A stretch of 64,000 nt of DNA from Pseudofabraea citricarpa (lineage: Eukaryota > Ascomycota > Leotiomycetes > Helotiales > Dermateaceae). The stretch is from NCBI GenBank assembly GCA_029641185.1, contig JAPWGK010000017.1, positions 310,001 to 374,000 of the forward strand. Reading direction: 5' to 3'. The position numbers were made by a program, and so were the translations under genes. The notes beneath the pieces are model-generated. The model made no database searches. It saw only the letters and a list, made by a program, of their open reading frames with translations, and had not been told where the DNA came from. This document shows, in pieces, positions 60,297 through 64,000 of the stretch (positions within the stretch are counted from its first letter, which is position 1; the number at the start of each line of letters is the position of its first letter).

Positions 60297-62681
60297 ATGG
60301 AACGACGACAGCAGCTCTGGAATCTTCCCACCACGACGTCGTCAGGGTCGGCAGCGCAGTGCACGCCATTTACGCTCCCCTCAAACGGTGTCATCGAACT
60401 CGCGACCTCAGAGCTCATCACTCTTGCCTCAAATGCTGTCTTCAAACCAGAGTGCACCGGCACGAGCGACAGCATCCTTATCCTCACCAACGCGAACACC
60501 AACTCGCACACCTCGACGTTGACGGACTTTCGCGATCCCTTCTACGCCTCGACCCTCCCCGAGTGCTACGCGCTCGCGGCCTGTACCGTCATTGCCTACA
60601 TGCTTTTCATCATGCTCATTATCACACCAAGGACGTTTCTGATCGAGGGAGCCGTGGTACTTGGGCGTCGTGGGTTTACCAATGGGCCGTCGGGTAGTGA
60701 TGCGGGGATCGGAATTGGTGGTCGACCATGGCTTCAGAAGGTCGCGGCTGCGACGGTCGCGATATCCCTCACCATTGCCACGGCCGACACCCTTCGAGTC
60801 GCAGAACAACAATACAACCAAGGATTTCAGGATGCGACCGCGCTACAAAATTCCGTCGAAGATGGCACGGAACTCAAGGTTATTCGTGTTATATCCGACA
60901 CATTCCTGTGGCTGGCTCAAGCCCAAACCCTGATAAGATTGTTCCCCCGCCAGAGAGAGAAGATTATTATTAAATGGACCGCGTTCGCTCTTATCACATT
61001 GGACGTCATCTTTGGTATCCTTAACAACTTTGTCTATGAAGGCAGTAATCGACCCCAGAGTTTCGTGGACGCTGTCCCCGCTCTCGCATATCTTTTCCAG
61101 CTCGCTCTCAGTCTTCTATATTGCGCTTGGGTTATGTACTACGCCATCACGAAGAAGCGATTCGCCTTTTATCATCCACAGATGCGGAACATCGCTCTCG
61201 TCGCATTGCTATCCCTTGTCTCGGTCCTCGTACCAGTTGTCTTCTTCGTGCTCGATATTTCAAAGCCGACGCTTGCTGGATGGGGAGATTACGTACGATG
61301 GGTCGGTGCAGCAGCAGCCAGTGTGGTAGTGTGGGAATGGGTTGAAAGAATCGAAGCCCTAGAAAGGAATGATAGGAAAGATGGTGTTCTAGGCCGAGAG
61401 GTGTTTGATGGTGACGAGATGTTGGAGGTCACACCGTCAGCAGACCCTAACTGGGCTCTACGATACAAGAACAGAAAAGACAGTGACGATAGTACGTCAG
61501 GAGGGGGTTCGGCTTCTGGTACCCAAGGACGTTGGCCAGCCATGTCAGGGTTGGCTAATCGGTATCGAGCAAAGCTCAATGGAGATGTCGAGGCAGGCAA
61601 TGCACGAACCGACACACGTCGAGAAAAAGGAGGAAAACAACAAACAAGCAGGTCATTGGTTCCACTCTGGCCGACACGACCTGCCCCTGTGGCAACACCA
61701 ATTAGCAGAACAGACACTGCCAGTGCTGAAAGCACAGTATATGCTGTTAGGTATCATCCTATTAGCGAAACAACACCCTCAATTCCGGAACCTCGGACAC
61801 GGCCACAAAGGTCAAGAGCCAATAGTCTCGAGATAACACCGTCCAGAGACCATGATGGGGATACGTTAGTAAAACCAGAGGCTGTAGAGCAAATGACAGA
61901 TGCTGCAAAGCCTGAAGGGTCCGAAGACCCTGCAGACAACGATTCGACTCTTGCTCGACCATCAGCTTGGCAATCAATAACTAAAGCAAATCCATTCCGA
62001 CGAAGGAATCAAGGGCCACCACTAGAGGTATCAGCCCACACCATCAAACCACAAGAACAGGCGGCCGGACAATTAGCATCAAACAGATGGGATGTCCGGT
62101 CGAGATTTGAAGAATTCGCCGCAACCCAGGCAGACAAGATCAGTCAACGCAATCGCTCGAGTGTCGATGCTGCACCACTTCCAGTCACAGTAATACCAGC
62201 TCCAGTACGGAGGCGTAATCTCTTAGCTGATCTGGAGGAGTTGGAGAACGAAGATCGAGTAATCCCGGTCCTGTCTAGAACAACGACAACGGACGGTCCA
62301 CTACTTACGGGCACAACGTTTGTTAGATCACAAAGTCCTAGTTCCACTCCTGCACGACAGCACCGGCCAAGCAACCCATATACTCCCGATATCACAAATG
62401 GTCATTCAATTTCCCATCGTGGTAGTATATCATTTTTAACGCCAAGTACTCAGGATCGACGGACAGCAGATGGGTCGCGGCCGTTCTCACCACTGGACTC
62501 TTCTGTGGAAGAACGGTCGGGGACAAATGCAATGGCTACTGTGAGTAACACACCGCCAAGTAGATCTGCATCCCCTCGACCTGATCTCTCGCCAAGTACA
62601 AGACCGTCGAGTACAATGCTGCTGCCTACCATCAGCATACCGGCACCTCCACGTCGTCCTCGAAACGACGAGGACAGCTGA
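60297..62681 (+). CDS. palH: Ambient-pH sensor PalH/RIM21
   Basis: A single exon of 794 aa. The N-terminal CTPFTLPSNGVIEL and VFKPECTG are typical of PalH. Seven hydrophobic helices follow between about residues 88 and 360, for example LAACTVIAYMLFIMLIIT, VAAATVAISLTIATADTL, FALITLDVIFGILNNFVY and ALVALLSLVSVLVPVVFF, the last near WVGAAAASVVVWEWVERIEAL. The roughly 430-residue C-terminal tail is cytosolic, disordered and Ser/Thr/Pro-rich. PalH/Rim21 is the plasma-membrane sensor of alkaline pH; with PalI and the arrestin PalF it triggers ESCRT-dependent cleavage of the transcription factor PacC/Rim101. Single exon, intact length. Confidence 0.95.
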   Translation: MERRQQLWNLPTTTSSGSAAQCTPFTLPSNGVIELATSELITLASNAVFKPECTGTSDSILILTNANTNSHTSTLTDFRDPFYASTLPECYALAACTVIAYMLFIMLIITPRTFLIEGAVVLGRRGFTNGPSGSDAGIGIGGRPWLQKVAAATVAISLTIATADTLRVAEQQYNQGFQDATALQNSVEDGTELKVIRVISDTFLWLAQAQTLIRLFPRQREKIIIKWTAFALITLDVIFGILNNFVYEGSNRPQSFVDAVPALAYLFQLALSLLYCAWVMYYAITKKRFAFYHPQMRNIALVALLSLVSVLVPVVFFVLDISKPTLAGWGDYVRWVGAAAASVVVWEWVERIEALERNDRKDGVLGREVFDGDEMLEVTPSADPNWALRYKNRKDSDDSTSGGGSASGTQGRWPAMSGLANRYRAKLNGDVEAGNARTDTRREKGGKQQTSRSLVPLWPTRPAPVATPISRTDTASAESTVYAVRYHPISETTPSIPEPRTRPQRSRANSLEITPSRDHDGDTLVKPEAVEQMTDAAKPEGSEDPADNDSTLARPSAWQSITKANPFRRRNQGPPLEVSAHTIKPQEQAAGQLASNRWDVRSRFEEFAATQADKISQRNRSSVDAAPLPVTVIPAPVRRRNLLADLEELENEDRVIPVLSRTTTTDGPLLTGTTFVRSQSPSSTPARQHRPSNPYTPDITNGHSISHRGSISFLTPSTQDRRTADGSRPFSPLDSSVEERSGTNAMATVSNTPPSRSASPRPDLSPSTRPSSTMLLPTISIPAPPRRPRNDEDS

Positions 62682-64000
62682 GTGAGCGTTCTGGAAAATT
62701 CTTCAAATCAATTCTGTTTAGCGTGGCGTTGGGGATCATAGCATATTTCATGGATCAAAAAAAGGGACGGGCTTTTTAGGTATACCTGGGAGTTAGGACA
62801 TGTATTTGGGAGGTTCGGAATCACGGCGGTCGGGGTGGTCAGGCATAGCGTGCCGAATTATGTATTGTAATATTTACGGGATGGTGATGATTCGGACGAT
62901 AGCAGACTTCTGCGATATATGGAAGAGCGGAGCGACAACATGTAGCCATTTTAGATTAGCTACAAATGAAAGGGGCAGAGATGATCTAGCCATACACAGA
63001 TATTCTTCAGCGAGGGTCTTCTTTTGTTCCTTCGTTTGTTCCTTCGTCTGCTTTGTGATACGCATGGTGCTTCTGCTGCGGTTGATTGATAACGCTCGAA
63101 CGCTCGAGCACAATTCTGAGAACAGGTGGTGATGGGATGGTTTGACTCTCACATTGCATGCAATATCGCTCTGCAGATATAGATTGGTACGTTTCGATTT
63201 TCTTCTTCTTTTCAACATCTTACCAGGAGGAGGGGAGGTGGCCCGGCGTGCCTGGATCCTTGAATCGAAATACCGTATAGAACAGGTTCCGTCCATATAA
63301 ATAGCTAGCTATTCGGGAGCAGAAGAAACCACGACCACGGAAGAGACAGAGGCAGAGGTGATGCAGTCATAGTAGAGTCATTGCCATCCAATTGGCATCC
63401 TATTCTCAGGTGTGCGTAGGAGAAGAAAACGTCCAATCTCCCCCTCTCCACCTCGGGACTCTTTGGGCGATTTCGAGCTGTCGGCGTTTTCTTTTTCTTT
63501 TTGTTTTTCTTTTTGGCATCCCCTCACTCACTCGCAAGCAAGCAAGCAAGCAGTTATTATTACCCTCGGTATACAGCAGGAGATGGTCGTGGTACGTTCC
63601 GGGCTGTCTCAAAAATGTTCTCGATGTCAGATATAGGTCTGTGCCAAATAGCTCGTGCAATTTTGTGCTCAAGATAGCCAACCATCATCCTCAAAGGTGA
63701 CTGGTTCTTAAATCATGTGCTGTTGTAGCTCCTGTCCAAATAGTCATCATGATATACCACTATTCAATGCTGGCATGTCTTCTGCGTAGGCAATTGTTTC
63801 GGGGCGGATTGGCTTGCAGCAGATATAGATAGAATGCTGGAAGTATATCGAGTTTCCGGGCCTATGAGTTAGTCGTGGTGAGTAGTAAAAGAGGTGTTCC
63901 CAAGTATTGTTTCGAACATTGATGCATGTCTTCTACCTTGGAGCCTAATTGGAATAGACCCCAGCTCAAGAAGGTTGAGATGTCAGCCGCAGTAGACAAG
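62682..64000. other. Right-end region without a supported gene
   Basis: It holds the 3' flank of PalH. It includes a TTTTTC-rich run (about 63489-63515) and (GCAA)5 (about 63533-63552). ORFs are short and not accepted. A gene could begin or end beyond the window edge. Confidence 0.45.

Overview
The window is a gene-dense euchromatic stretch of a filamentous ascomycete (Pezizomycotina). Most genes are cut by 50-70 bp introns with GTRAGT-like donors, CTAAC branch sites and YAG acceptors. Several proteins are diagnostic of filamentous fungi: PalH, the Ste50 adaptor, a Tea4/Bud14 SH3 protein, a 2EXR protein and an SPX-EXS exporter. The protein sequences look most like Leotiomycetes (Helotiales), but that is an impression only and the species is not determined. 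I see no transposase, reverse transcriptase, rRNA, tRNA, CRISPR or virus-like gene, and no secondary-metabolite backbone enzyme.

Layout. 0-9 kb: a short-chain dehydrogenase of the sorbose reductase/mannitol dehydrogenase type (+), an unknown disordered protein (-) and a seven-exon sugar transporter (-). 9-12 kb: a long gene-poor interval. 12-19 kb: an F-box/WD-repeat protein (-) shares a 558 bp intergenic region with an SPX-EXS phosphate exporter (+), followed by a small methyltransferase (+). 20-26 kb: a Ser/Thr-rich single-pass membrane protein (-) and a GNAT acetyltransferase (+) with an exceptionally long second intron. 29-38 kb: a conserved fungal protein of unknown function (+), a 120-aa orphan (+), the essential AAA ATPase Cdc48 (+) and a 147-aa orphan (-). 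39-45 kb: a secreted six-cysteine, probably GPI-anchored protein (+), a small Arg/Glu-repeat protein behind an A24 leader (-) and a 2EXR protein (-).

45-64 kb is the densest part: very-long-chain 3-hydroxyacyl-CoA dehydratase PHS1 (+), an adaptin-binding AAGAB/Irc6-like protein (-), SmD3 (-) divergent from the mitochondrial phosphatidylglycerophosphatase GEP4 (+), then the MAPK adaptor Ste50 (-) and the polarity protein Tea4/Bud14 (-) in tandem, a 3.6 kb repeat-rich gap, and the pH sensor PalH/RIM21 (+) with two small upstream ORFs.

How they work together: there is no operon-like system. Three themes recur: signalling and polarity (Ste50, Tea4, PalH), membrane-lipid enzymes (PHS1, GEP4) and proteostasis or trafficking (Cdc48, F-box protein, AAGAB-like). 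All exon boundaries were placed by reading splice signals and keeping the frame open; none was checked against transcripts. I did not find a convincing new multi-gene system. The best leads are single-gene or cis-element oddities, listed as findings.
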